From JAQVYB01 sp964490935 (lineage in GTDB: Bacteria; Verrucomicrobiota; Kiritimatiellia; RZYC01): a DNA stretch of 64,000 nt. Position 1 is the first letter of the stretch. Every line of letters begins with the position of its first letter. Where the stretch lies: positions 27,538 through 91,537 of the forward strand of contig CAZBEO010000003.1 in the NCBI GenBank assembly GCA_964490935.1. Direction: 5' to 3'. The position numbers were made by a program, and so were the translations under genes. This document shows positions 41,868-49,783 of the stretch, piece after piece. The notes beneath the pieces were generated by a model. That model was not told the DNA's origin. It saw only the letters and a program-made list of their open reading frames with translations, and made no database searches.

Positions 41868-42467
41868 ATGATTACTTTTCTGGAAGGCTGCCTGGAAACG
41901 AAACAACCTGCGCGCGTGGTGCTGAATGTGAGCGGCGTGGGCTACGAAGTCTTTATTCCGTTGAGCAGTTACGACCGTCTTCCCGCGCCCGGCCAAACCA
42001 TTCGCATCCTGACTTACGACTGCATCCGCGAGGACGATCACCTGCTGTTCGGTTTCATGACCGAGGCCGAGCGGACCGTCTTTCTGTTGCTGCTGAATGT
42101 GAGCGGCATCGGTCCAAAAATCGCCCTGAGTGCCTTGAGCGGACTCTCCGTGCGGGACATCAAGTTGTCCATCGTGGAGGGGGATGTCAAACGTCTGAGT
42201 TCCATTTCAGGCATCGGGAAGAAAACAGCAGAGCGGATCGTGGTGGAACTGCGCGACCGCCTAAGCGCGGGTGAGGCGCTGGAGGCTGTGGCCGGTTCGC
42301 TGGAGGATACGCCCGTCGATCAGCGTGCGAAAGATGCCGTGCTGGCCTTGGTTTCTCTCGGCTACAAACAGGCCGATGCTTGGAAAATGGCCCGCACCGC
42401 CCTGGCCACCCTGCCCGAAACCGCCGCAGTTGAAGATGTGATCCGCGCCGCGCTCACATCGAAGTAG
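41868..42467 (+). CDS. ruvA: Holliday junction DNA helicase subunit RuvA
   Basis: The 199-residue product starts MITFLEGCLE with the OB-fold domain (VVLNVSGVGYEVFIPLSSYD). Tandem helix-hairpin-helix motifs follow (LLNVSGIGPKIALSALSGL, LSSISGIGKKTAERIVVEL), then a linker and the C-terminal three-helix domain (AKDAVLALVSLGYKQADAW). RuvA tetramers bind Holliday junctions and load the RuvB motor. It starts 3 bases after the CsgG-like stop; ruvB and ruvC are not in the window. Confidence 0.97.
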   Translation: MITFLEGCLETKQPARVVLNVSGVGYEVFIPLSSYDRLPAPGQTIRILTYDCIREDDHLLFGFMTEAERTVFLLLLNVSGIGPKIALSALSGLSVRDIKLSIVEGDVKRLSSISGIGKKTAERIVVELRDRLSAGEALEAVAGSLEDTPVDQRAKDAVLALVSLGYKQADAWKMARTALATLPETAAVEDVIRAALTSK

Positions 42468-42766
42468 CGCGACCCGTATCCACAGCCTTGCGGCCTCGAT
42501 AGGCATTCCTAGGGAGGAAAGTAGCCGTCCGCTCGCCGAGCGGACGGACACGCATCACGCGACAAAAAATACCGTGGCGCTCGGAGAGCACCACGCTACC
42601 AACGCCCCCAGAATAAAAAAGCACGCATAAAAAGATTGATTCCCGCCGGAGAACCTCTATAAACATCGGCCTTTTCGGCAATGGTCTGAAAACCGCCTTC
42701 CGGCGGATTAGTAACTTGACGCGGAATGTCATCCAGCTATGATGCCCGCTCATTGTGAGGTGGAAA
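42468..42766. other. Intergenic region with hairpins and the rplS promoter
   Basis: A perfect 10-base-pair hairpin lies at 42525-42547 (CCGTCCGCTC, loop GCC). A second, imperfect one is at about 42571-42592 (GTGGCGCTC against GAGCACCAC). A small CCGCC-TTCC-GGCGG hairpin at 42693-42706 lies just before the rplS promoter. The hairpins may terminate ruvA transcription, but no T-run follows the first. They resemble other GAGCG-type palindromes of the window. Confidence 0.55.
42716..42743 (+). promoter_or_regulatory. Sigma-70-type promoter of rplS
   Basis: TTGACG (42716-42721) and TATGAT (42738-42743) are separated by 16 bases and match consensus at five of six positions each. The ATG is 24 bases downstream, leaving room for the GAGGTGG ribosome-binding site. 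Confidence 0.65.
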
Positions 42767-43117
42767 ATGAGTACAGTTTTAGATAAAATTGATCAGGAAC
42801 AGCGAAGAAAAGAAGAGCAGACCAAGTTTGCCGTGGGCGATACGGTGACCGTACACGTAAAAATCCGTGAAGGCGAAAAAGAGCGCGTTCAGCTTTATAA
42901 AGGCACCGTTATCGCCATGAAGGGCAAGGGTGCGACGGAAATGTTCACTGTGCGCCGTATCTCGTATGGTGAAGGCGTGGAGCGCGTATTTCCGATGCAT
43001 TCGCCCAGCGTGGTGAAGGTGGAAGTGGAACGTCAGGGCAAAGTGCGCCGTGCCAAGCTCTACTACCTGCGCGAACTTTCCGGCAAAAAATCGCGCATCA
43101 AAGAACGCAGAACCTGA
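42767..43117 (+). CDS. rplS: 50S ribosomal protein L19
   Basis: ATG 42767 is preferred, with GAGGTGG a few bases upstream; an earlier in-frame start at 42755 has no site. The 116-residue product has FAVGDTVTVHVKIREGEKER, VQLYKGTVIAMKGKGATEMF, TVRRISYGEGVERVFPMHSP and the basic tail. L19 lies at the 30S-50S interface. It is followed 18 bases later by rnhB, a common rplS-rnhB arrangement. Confidence 0.97.
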   Translation: MSTVLDKIDQEQRRKEEQTKFAVGDTVTVHVKIREGEKERVQLYKGTVIAMKGKGATEMFTVRRISYGEGVERVFPMHSPSVVKVEVERQGKVRRAKLYYLRELSGKKSRIKERRT

Positions 43118-43135
43118 TCGCAAGGAGGAACTCCG

Positions 43136-43798
43136 GTGCTCCAGTTTGAGCGGTCCGCCTGGCAACGGAAGGTCCGGCGTGTTGCCGGAGTGGACGAGGC
43201 GGGGCGCGGGCCGCTGGCTGGCCCCGTGGTGGCCGCCGCCGTGGTGATCGAACCTGATTTTCTCATGCGCGAAGCGGACGGACTTTTCCGCTCGCTGACG
43301 GATTCCAAACAACTCACGGAGAAAAACCGTGAGTTGTTTTTTTGTATCCTGACCTCGGCACCGCAGGTGTCTTTCGGCGTGGGTATTGTTTCCGAGTGCG
43401 AAATTGACCGGCGGAATATTCTGCGGGCGACGCACAAGGCGATGGCACAGGCGCTGGGGGCGATCGACCCATTGCCGGAGTATGCGCTGGTGGATGGAAG
43501 GCCCGTGCCGGGACTGCCGTGTGACTCGGAAGCCATTGTGAAGGGTGATGCTCGCAGCTTATCGATTGCGGCGGCGAGTGTGATTGCCAAGGTGACACGG
43601 GATCGCCTGATGCTAGAGATGGATCGCTCTTACCCGCAATATGGATTTGCTCGTCACAAGGGCTACGGTACGAAAGAGCATTTCGAGGCGTTAAGGAAAT
43701 ACGGCCCGGCACCCTGTCATCGCCGCTCGTTTCGTCCGGTGCGCGAAGCCTCCGGTGAAATTCTCCCGCCCCCCAGTCAACTGGAATTGCCGATATAA
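43136..43798 (+). CDS. rnhB: Ribonuclease HII
   Basis: GTG 43136 has AAGGAGG 8 bases upstream. The 220-residue product has the catalytic GVDEAGRGPLAGPVVAAAVV (Asp and Glu at 20-21), LTDSKQLTEKNRE, VDGRPVPGLP and SLSIAAASVIAKVTRDRLM. The closing block is YGFARHKGYGTKEHFEALRK. It removes RNA primers and misincorporated ribonucleotides from DNA. It is downstream of rplS in the same transcript. All active-site carboxylates appear present. Confidence 0.97.
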   Translation: MLQFERSAWQRKVRRVAGVDEAGRGPLAGPVVAAAVVIEPDFLMREADGLFRSLTDSKQLTEKNRELFFCILTSAPQVSFGVGIVSECEIDRRNILRATHKAMAQALGAIDPLPEYALVDGRPVPGLPCDSEAIVKGDARSLSIAAASVIAKVTRDRLMLEMDRSYPQYGFARHKGYGTKEHFEALRKYGPAPCHRRSFRPVREASGEILPPPSQLELPI

Positions 43799-43806
43799 TC
43801 ACTCAG

Positions 43807-44139
43807 TAGTGGAGGGCGTCGGGCTCCGACGCCTTGGGCGCTGGGAGTTACACCGGCGTTGGGATGATTTCGCTGGGCCGGTGGGAGAGGAGCTTTGACG
43901 CATGAGGCACGCGAGCCGCGTGCCGTCCATTAGTGGAGGGCGTCGGGCTCCGACGCCTTGGGCGCTGGGAGTTACACCGGCGTTGNNNNNNNNNNNNNNN
44001 NNNNNNNNNNNNNNNNNNNNNNNNNNNNNNNNNNNNNNNNNNNNNNNNNNNNNNNNNNNNNNNNNNNNNNNNNNNNNNNNNNNNNGGGCCGGTGGGAGAG
44101 GAGCTTTGACGCATGAGGCACGCGAGCCGCGTGCCGTCC
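43807..44139. repeat. 124-base tandem repeat interrupted by an assembly gap
   Basis: The unit starts at 43811 and again at 43935 (period 124). Each unit has two perfect hairpins, GGCGTCGG-GCT-CCGACGCC and GGCACGCG-AGC-CGCGTGCC, joined by GGGAGTTACACCGGCGTTGG. The second copy runs into 100 Ns (43986-44085) and the end of a unit resumes at 44086. The true copy number is therefore unknown. Confidence 0.9.
43986..44085. other. Assembly gap (100 N)
   Basis: Exactly 100 Ns lie inside the 124-base tandem repeat; the round number shows a scaffold placeholder rather than a measured length. Confidence 0.98.
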
Positions 44140-44207
44140 AGGGATCAAGAAGATTACGCCTCGCGGGACGCTCGCCCTTCCAGTGGAATCGCGCGCCGAT
44201 ATTCCGT

Positions 44208-44717
44208 CTATCTGCAGTGGTTTCCGGCGACGGCCCGCTTGATGGGGTCGGCATCCCGCAGAGAGGCGGCCAGCTCGTCGGCAATGCGGTTGACGTGATA
44301 ATCCTGGTCGGCGGTGGATGGGTAGTTGACAATATTTACGCGGTAGGTGAAGACGCAGGCGTTGAGGGCATGTGAATCGGCACCGTGTTCCCCGGTCTTC
44401 AAAACCAGCTTGCCCTTGGCTTCCGGACGGGAGAACTCAATTTGCGTGAAATCATCTTCCCGATGGACCACGTCGACTGCACAGCCCATTTTGTAGAAGA
44501 GGCACACCATTTCTTTTTCCAGCTTGGCGTGTTCCAGGTGCGTTTGCAGATTGCCAGAGCAAAAACGGGTGTCAACCAGTTGATACTCGGGAACTTCTTC
44601 CCGGGCATAGCGATCGGCTATACGAGAAGAACCGGAGTAGGAGGCGCAGCCAGCACCAAGAATCAGCGATAAAAGCGCCGTCGCTATCGGCAAAAAATTC
44701 CGCAAACTTATCAACAT
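44208..44717 (-). CDS. Lipoprotein of unknown function, 169 aa
   Basis: The signal MLISLRNFLPIATALLSLIL with lipobox GAGC is clear. The mature part (SSRIADRYAREEVPEYQLVD) has a Cys pair (DTRFCSGN, VCLFYKMGC) and a C-terminal region FTYRVNIVNYPSTADQDYHV. No family was recognised. It is divergent from the GNAT-deacetylase gene and stands alone, next to the gapped tandem repeat. It probably sits on the outer or inner membrane facing the periplasm. Confidence 0.75.
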   Translation of the reverse strand: MLISLRNFLPIATALLSLILGAGCASYSGSSRIADRYAREEVPEYQLVDTRFCSGNLQTHLEHAKLEKEMVCLFYKMGCAVDVVHREDDFTQIEFSRPEAKGKLVLKTGEHGADSHALNACVFTYRVNIVNYPSTADQDYHVNRIADELAASLRDADPIKRAVAGNHCR

Positions 44718-44801
44718 GTTGTTACCGGGTGGGTGTTAATAACTATATGTTGTGAGTATACGTACCCGCTACCGAGCTGAATGTTAAGCCCTCGAAAAGA
44801 G

Positions 44802-44830
44802 TTTTCATTCACTAAGCAACCCCGTACAAT
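44802..44830 (+). promoter_or_regulatory. Possible promoter of the GNAT-deacetylase gene
   Basis: TTTTCA (44802-44807) and TACAAT (44825-44830) are 17 bases apart. The -10 box matches five of six positions and the -35 box four. The start codon is 37 bases downstream. Confidence 0.45.
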
Positions 44831-44866
44831 CGACGATAAAACCAACCCGATTATGTGGAAGAGGTT

Positions 44867-46609
44867 ATGAAATTTTCTATTCGCCGCGTGCATGATGATC
44901 TTCTTCCGTCCAACCGCAAAGCACTTGCTGCGAGTGTGGACATCCTGCTGCATCAGATACCCACCTGCAAGGAAAGTGAACGCGAACGCCTGCGCAACTG
45001 TCTGCGTGATCCGGTACAGACGCGCTTCAAGTCGGTGCTGCTGGTGGCAGAACGGAGTGACCGGGTGATTGGTTTTGCTCTGGTGATGCACGTGCCCAAC
45101 ATTGGGTTTGCCTGGCTGGATTATCTCTGTGCGGCACCAGCGCGCACGTCGGGAGGAATCGGTACGGCGTTGTATCAGCGGTGCCGCGATGAAGTGAAGG
45201 GGCTTGGCGGCTGGGGTCTTTTTTACGAATGCCTGAGCGATGAGCCAGCCCTCCTGCGCGAATGTGATCAACCGCTTCTTGATCAAAACAAGGCCCGCCT
45301 GCGATTCTATGAAGGGTTCGGTGCCCGTCCGATCCTGCATACGCTCTGGGATGTGCCGGAAGCCAATCCGGATACGCAGCCGATCACGCATTTAATGTGC
45401 GATACTCTCGGCGACCCGACCCCTCCCCGAAAAAAGCAGGCGCGTGCCGTGGTGCGTGCGGTGCTGGAGCGGCGTTACGCGGGCCAGGTGGCACCGGTGG
45501 ACGTGGAGGCGGTCACGGCGAGCATCAAAGAGGACCCCGTGGTGCTGCGTCCGCTGCGCTATCGACGCAAGGCCGCCGCCCCGCTGGTTTCGCCCCATTT
45601 GCCGCCTCCGATTGCGATGGTGGTTTCGGAAAATCATCAGCGGCATCTGGTGCATGAGCGCGGCTACTACGAAACACCGGTGCGTATTGCCTCGATTCTC
45701 AAACCGCTTCGTGCGAGCGGATTGACCCGCGAAATACCGTCGCAGTCGTGGAACGATCGCCCGATCCGGGCCGTTCACGACGCTTGCTACCTCTCCTTTT
45801 TGGACGAAATAGCCGAAGCGGCTGGAACCCGAACCATCTATCCGGACGTCTTTCCTATACGCAACCGCGGGCGGCTCCCGAAAGACCCGATTGCACGCGC
45901 GGGTTGGTATTGCATAGATACCTTCACGCCGCTCAGCGCCGATGCCGTTGCCGCCGCGCGGGCGGCGGTGGACTGCACGCTGACGGCTGCGTCCGCCCTG
46001 CTGAAGGGAGAGGACGTCGCCGCCTACGCGCTGGTACGTCCACCGGGCCATCATGCGGAGGCACGCCTGTTTGGTGGCTACTGTTATTACAACCATGCGG
46101 CTATTGCGGCGTCCTGGCTGGCTCGTCGCGTCGGAAAGGTCGCCATCCTCGATGTGGATTTTCATCATGGAAATGGCCAGCAGCAGATTTTTTATCACGA
46201 CGACGGCATACTCACCGTGTCCATTCACGGTGATCCGGCGACTCATTATCCCTATTTCTCTGGGTACGCCGATGAATGCGGCGCGGGAAAGGGGCGCGGG
46301 TTTAACCTGAACATCCCCTTGCCCGATGGTATGGACGGTGCCGACTATCGGAAACAGGGACTGCTTCCCGCGCTCGAACGGATTCGCGCCTTTGAGCCCT
46401 CGGTGCTGGTGGTGGCGCTGGGCGTGGATACCGGGCGCGGCGATCCGACGGGTGCCTGGCGCTTGGAAACCAAGGATTTTCTCCGCAACGGGGCGCTGAT
46501 CGGCGAACTGGACTGTCCGTGCCTGGTGGTCCAGGAGGGGGGCTACCGTACAGCCCGCCTCGGACACAATGTGACCGCCTTCCTGCAGGGCATCGCCCAG
46601 GTTTCCTGA
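44867..46609 (+). CDS. GNAT acetyltransferase fused to histone-deacetylase-family amidohydrolase
   Basis: ATG 44867 is chosen, preceded by AGAGG. The 580-residue product has two enzyme domains. Residues ~1-180 form a GNAT-type acetyltransferase: VLLVAERSDRVIGFALVMHV, LDYLCAAPARTSGGIGTALY and RLRFYEGFGARPI. Residues ~245-580 form a class II HDAC/acetylpolyamine amidohydrolase: LVRPPGHHAEARLFGGYCYY with the catalytic His pair near 391, ILDVDFHHGNGQQQIFYHDD with zinc ligands near 428-436, LGVDTGRGDPTG and VVQEGGY. One chain could thus add and remove acetyl groups, perhaps on polyamines or protein lysines. Both active sites look intact. The substrate is not given by context; the gene stands alone. 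Confidence 0.88.
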   Translation: MKFSIRRVHDDLLPSNRKALAASVDILLHQIPTCKESERERLRNCLRDPVQTRFKSVLLVAERSDRVIGFALVMHVPNIGFAWLDYLCAAPARTSGGIGTALYQRCRDEVKGLGGWGLFYECLSDEPALLRECDQPLLDQNKARLRFYEGFGARPILHTLWDVPEANPDTQPITHLMCDTLGDPTPPRKKQARAVVRAVLERRYAGQVAPVDVEAVTASIKEDPVVLRPLRYRRKAAAPLVSPHLPPPIAMVVSENHQRHLVHERGYYETPVRIASILKPLRASGLTREIPSQSWNDRPIRAVHDACYLSFLDEIAEAAGTRTIYPDVFPIRNRGRLPKDPIARAGWYCIDTFTPLSADAVAAARAAVDCTLTAASALLKGEDVAAYALVRPPGHHAEARLFGGYCYYNHAAIAASWLARRVGKVAILDVDFHHGNGQQQIFYHDDGILTVSIHGDPATHYPYFSGYADECGAGKGRGFNLNIPLPDGMDGADYRKQGLLPALERIRAFEPSVLVVALGVDTGRGDPTGAWRLETKDFLRNGALIGELDCPCLVVQEGGYRTARLGHNVTAFLQGIAQVS

Positions 46610-46639
46610 GCGCGAAACGAACGTTGTAAAGCATTGTTC

Positions 46640-46710
46640 ATCAAGATATTCCTGTACCTCCTCCGGGGTGCTTGCTCAAGCAGACTTTTGTCGGTGGCAT
46701 CTTTATGAAG
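46640..46710. repeat. Palindrome-module repeat, degenerate copy 3
   Basis: CTCCGGGGTGCTTGCTCAAG followed by TTTTGTCGGTGGCATCTTTATG recalls the right ends of the copies at 2.4 and 4.6 kb, which also finish in (G/T)CGGTGGCATC. The other hairpins are absent. Confidence 0.5.
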
Positions 46711-46755
46711 AAGTTGTGCGTTCAGCATAGCTGTTTCATTCGATGAGGCCAAGAC

Positions 46756-46797
46756 ACAACAGCGTACCCGCTGTTGTTGAGTAGCAGGGTGGCGGGC
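46756..46797. terminator. Hairpin pair between convergent genes
   Basis: A perfect 9-base-pair hairpin (ACAACAGCG, loop TACC, CGCTGTTGT; 46756-46777) is followed by a GGCGGGC/GCCCGGC hairpin. It lies between the stops of two convergent genes, where a bidirectional terminator is expected. There is no strong T-run. Confidence 0.45.
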
Positions 46798-46814
46798 CTA
46801 AGCCCGGCAGCCTG

Positions 46815-48089
46815 CTAGAAGGGGACGATGAGTTGAAGGCGGATTTCGGAGGCGTTGTCGTTGTGGTCGATGCCGGAGTAGGCGGCGCCTCGGAAGAAAT
46901 GCCCGGCGAGGAGTTCGATGGAAAGGCGTTCGTTCAGCAGGCAGGCGGCGCGCAAATCAAGTTCGGTGCCGAGTTCGGTCTCATCGCCGTTGGCACTGAT
47001 TTCGTAGCCGCCGTTGTTGAAGTTTCCGGCGCTTGCGGGGCCGTCGGTGGGGTGCATCTGTTCGTAGTGATAAAGAGAGGCTTCGAGGGTCCAGCGTTCG
47101 TGCCAGGTGCGTCGGGCGGTGAGGGTGTGGATGCGGATGTTGCTGAGGGAAGGGCTGAAGACGCAACCCCAGTCTTCGTAGTTCATGATGGGGATGAAGG
47201 CGTGAGTGCCGCCGGGTTGCTGATCGCCGGTGGCCCAGGTGGTGCGGGCGGACAGGGATGTGGTGTCGCCTTTGGCGCTGCGCCAGGTTCGGGTCAGCGC
47301 GGCATCGGCGAGGCCAGCAAGCAGATGGGCATCGCCGGGGCGGGTGCCGGTTTCGCCGGCGAGTTCGAGGATGGCGCGCCATGCCTTGTTTTCAAAAAGG
47401 GTGCTGCGGAGGCCGGCGAGGACGGGTTCGCCGTCGTCGCGCATACGGAAGGTGCCGAGGTAGATCGTTTGGCGGCGAAGGGTGGGGCGGTCGGCTTCGC
47501 GGGAGGCATGAAGAAAGAGCAGTTCGCGCAGATCGGTTTCAGGGGCCAGATGCGTGACCTCGGCCCAGGTCAGGTCGATGGTATTGGGCCACGAGTCATA
47601 GGAGAGGGTGGAACCATCGATGAGCCAGGCGTCGTCTGCGCCGCTGAAAAGGAGGCCGTCATCGTAGGAGAGGACGGTGCGTCCGAGAGACCAGGAAACA
47701 GGCATGAAGGCGATGTGATTCCATCGAAGTTCCGACCTGCCGAGGTCAAAGCGATCATCCTGCCAGGCGTATTCGCCGAAGCGCGCGTCGCCCGCTTTGG
47801 CCCGGTCGCGGGCATAGAGACGCGTTTCCCATTGGGGGGTGATGGAGGCGGAAAGGGATTCGGTGAGGTTTAGTTGGAGGGTGGCGCGCAGGCGGGTGTC
47901 ACCCGTGAGGGGTGGTTCATCGGTGTTGCTTGATGCGGCGGGTTGCGGGTCGGCGGCGTAGAGCCGAATCCGCGCATCGCCGTAGTAAAACCAGTCGAGC
48001 GGTTCTCGTGCCGGTAGATTTTGGCCAAGAAGGAGCAGGGCGAAAAAGAGGGCGAAGAGTGTGTGAGAGCGGCTTGGGTTCAACGGCAT
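46815..48089 (-). CDS. Outer-membrane porin-like protein (alginate-export type)
   Basis: A signal peptide (MPLNPSRSHTLFALFFALLL, cleavage near LPAREP) precedes ~400 residues of alternating amphipathic strands. Phrases such as LDWFYYGDARIRLYAADPQ, RSELRWNHIAFMPVSWSLGR and TIDLTWAEVTHLAP resemble alginate-export/AlgE-like porins of PVC bacteria. It ends in IRLQLIVPF with the terminal Phe of barrels. It starts 26 bases after the TPR gene and is probably in one operon with it. The substrate is unknown. Confidence 0.75.
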   Translation of the reverse strand: MPLNPSRSHTLFALFFALLLLGQNLPAREPLDWFYYGDARIRLYAADPQPAASSNTDEPPLTGDTRLRATLQLNLTESLSASITPQWETRLYARDRAKAGDARFGEYAWQDDRFDLGRSELRWNHIAFMPVSWSLGRTVLSYDDGLLFSGADDAWLIDGSTLSYDSWPNTIDLTWAEVTHLAPETDLRELLFLHASREADRPTLRRQTIYLGTFRMRDDGEPVLAGLRSTLFENKAWRAILELAGETGTRPGDAHLLAGLADAALTRTWRSAKGDTTSLSARTTWATGDQQPGGTHAFIPIMNYEDWGCVFSPSLSNIRIHTLTARRTWHERWTLEASLYHYEQMHPTDGPASAGNFNNGGYEISANGDETELGTELDLRAACLLNERLSIELLAGHFFRGAAYSGIDHNDNASEIRLQLIVPF

Positions 48090-48115
48090 CTCCTCTCCCT
48101 GCGCCGGTTTCTTTC

Positions 48116-48958
48116 TTACGGTGTTTCAGGCGCGGGTTCTTCCGGAACCACCACGATGGCTTCTTCGAGCACGACCGGCTCGGCGACTTCCACGGCCGGG
48201 GCGACTTCGATCACTTCGGCTTCCACGGCAGGGACCGTTCCGAAGCCGGGCATCTGCGCCCCGCCGAAGAAGAGTGGCGCGGGCTCTGGCTCGATGCCTT
48301 TTTCTTTGGCTCGTTTGGCCTTCTCCACGTAGAGAATGGCGGTTTTGGCGTGGGGAGCCCAACGGCTCTCGGGGTATTCCACGATAAAGTTTTCATAGAC
48401 GATTTTGGCTTCATCGAATTGGCCGAGTTGTTCGAGGCAGCGGCCCTGGCTCAAGACGGCCTGGGGTACGAGGAAGTAGTCGGGGTGGGTTGCGACGAAG
48501 GCTTCATAAGCAGCCAGGGCCCCGGCCAGATCGCCTTCGGCCTCGAGGCAGTAGGCCTTGCCGAGTTCGGCGGAAGGCTTCAGAATGTGTTTCGGGTAAT
48601 CCAAGATGAACTGATCATAGGTGGTCCGGGCCATGATGATCTGTCCGCTTTGAAGATAGGTGTTGGCGAGACCCAGCAGGGCGGCGGGGCCGGTCGGTGT
48701 GCTTTTGTATTCCTTGACCACGCGTTGGATGTCTTCAAGGCTGCCAGCCTGCATCAGCGCGGTGGCGGCTTTTTCAGTCTTGGCGGCCCGATTGGATTTG
48801 TACAGGCCGAACCCGACAATCAGAACCAGGGCGATGGCAATGCCGATGCCGACGGGCATTACATAGTCTTTCACCATCTGAATCAGTTGAGTCATTTCCG
48901 CCGATGCGGCGTGAGCGTGTTCGGGGTTTTCGGCTTCCGGCTTTGTTTCCTTGTTCAT
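48116..48958 (-). CDS. Membrane-anchored TPR protein (YfgM-like)
   Basis: A short cytoplasmic start (MNKETKPEAENPEHAHAASA) leads to one membrane segment, YVMPVGIGIAIALVLIVGFG. Then come ~4 tetratricopeptide repeats (AALLGLANTYLQSGQIIMAR, AVLSQGRCLEQLGQFDEAKI). The last ~70 residues are a Pro/Glu/Val-rich tail (EVIEVAPAVEVAEPVVLEEA). YfgM-type proteins work with periplasmic chaperones or the Sec translocon; TPR lipoproteins may also feed BAM. It precedes the porin-like gene in the same operon, which would fit an export-assembly role. The tail is likely disordered. Confidence 0.82.
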   Translation of the reverse strand: MNKETKPEAENPEHAHAASAEMTQLIQMVKDYVMPVGIGIAIALVLIVGFGLYKSNRAAKTEKAATALMQAGSLEDIQRVVKEYKSTPTGPAALLGLANTYLQSGQIIMARTTYDQFILDYPKHILKPSAELGKAYCLEAEGDLAGALAAYEAFVATHPDYFLVPQAVLSQGRCLEQLGQFDEAKIVYENFIVEYPESRWAPHAKTAILYVEKAKRAKEKGIEPEPAPLFFGGAQMPGFGTVPAVEAEVIEVAPAVEVAEPVVLEEAIVVVPEEPAPETP

Positions 48959-49231
48959 AAGACTTTCGATCTCCTTCGATTTAGACTGAAAGGCGTTATT
49001 TATGGGGCGTCCCCGGTCAAATTACAAGAATCTTATTCTTGGGTTAGGCTGTTTTTGTTGTCCACAGATTACGCAGATTAAGACAAACACGCTGAATCTC
49101 TCTGCGCCTCTCGTCGGCATGTCAAAGAAGCCGGTAGTAATTCCGCAAGCTGCTCTTATTCAACGCTAAACGCCTGTGGCATGTGACCTGCTATTTGTGC
49201 GGTGTTGTTTGAATAAAAACAGGTGGTGAGT
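48959..49231. other. Divergent intergenic region before the flagellar operon
   Basis: It holds a perfect CAAGAAT-CTT-ATTCTTG hairpin at about 49024-49041, a fragment of the dispersed repeat family (GTCCACAGATTACGCAGATT at about 49060, then CTCTCTGCGCCTCTC), and the sigma-54-type site at 49177. No gene is supported. Confidence 0.6.
49177..49192 (+). promoter_or_regulatory. Sigma-54 promoter of the flagellar operon
   Basis: TGGCATGTGACCTGCT matches the sigma-54 consensus TGGCAYR-N4-TTGCW with correct spacing of the invariant GG and GC. The only clear mismatch is C for T at the first base of the -12 element. It lies 40 bases before the fliO start. Sigma-54 control of flagellar genes is common in other bacteria. 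No RpoN or activator gene is in the window. Confidence 0.65.
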
Positions 49232-49783
49232 ATGATAAAACAGCGATGGAAACTGGGAACAGTCGGAATTTTGGCGTGGGTAGCTCTTTTGTTACCCGTT
49301 TATGCACAAAAGGATGCGGGTGACGGCGAATTTTCGTTTGAGCGGCTGGCCGAGATGGAAAAACGGCAGGAAACGGCCCCTGAAGCGTCCAAAACGGCCC
49401 CGGTGGTGGAAAACACGACAAATACGGTGTCGGAAGCGGGTTCGACGCCGGTTTTGGACGAAAAAACGGCTTTTCCGGCTGTTTCGGGACGCTCGATGAA
49501 CATGTGGAGGTCACTGGGGGCGCTGTTGATCATTTTGGGCGGGTTGGTGGTGGCAAATAAGTGGTTGCAGCGCCGGATTGCGGGTCGTTCGGGGGTTTCG
49601 GGCGGTGTTTCGGGTCGTCGGATGGCGGTGCGGGAGCGGTTGTCGCTGGATCATCGGCGTCAGTTGGTGTTGATTACGGTGGGACGGCGGGAAATCGTGT
49701 TGGCGATGGGTCCGAACGAGATGCGCCCGGTGGCGGAATGGGTGAGTGATGAGGCGGATGAGGATGAGGAGGTGGAAGCATGA
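49232..49783 (+). CDS. fliO: Flagellar export protein FliO
   Basis: ATG 49232 follows AGGTGG. The 183-residue product has an N-terminal hydrophobic segment, a ~60-residue Pro/Thr/Glu-rich periplasmic part and one membrane segment (SLGALLIILGGLVVANKWLQ). The FliO cytoplasmic domain is MAVRERLSLDHRRQLVLITV then GRREIVLAMGPNEMRPVAEW. FliO helps assemble the FliP ring of the export gate. Its stop overlaps the fliP start as ATGA. FliO is poorly conserved, so the order of genes carries weight here. Confidence 0.88.
   Translation: MIKQRWKLGTVGILAWVALLLPVYAQKDAGDGEFSFERLAEMEKRQETAPEASKTAPVVENTTNTVSEAGSTPVLDEKTAFPAVSGRSMNMWRSLGALLIILGGLVVANKWLQRRIAGRSGVSGGVSGRRMAVRERLSLDHRRQLVLITVGRREIVLAMGPNEMRPVAEWVSDEADEDEEVEA

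Noticed and set aside
43807..44139. CRISPR array
   Set aside because: The repeat is a 124-base tandem unit without unique spacers and no cas genes are near.
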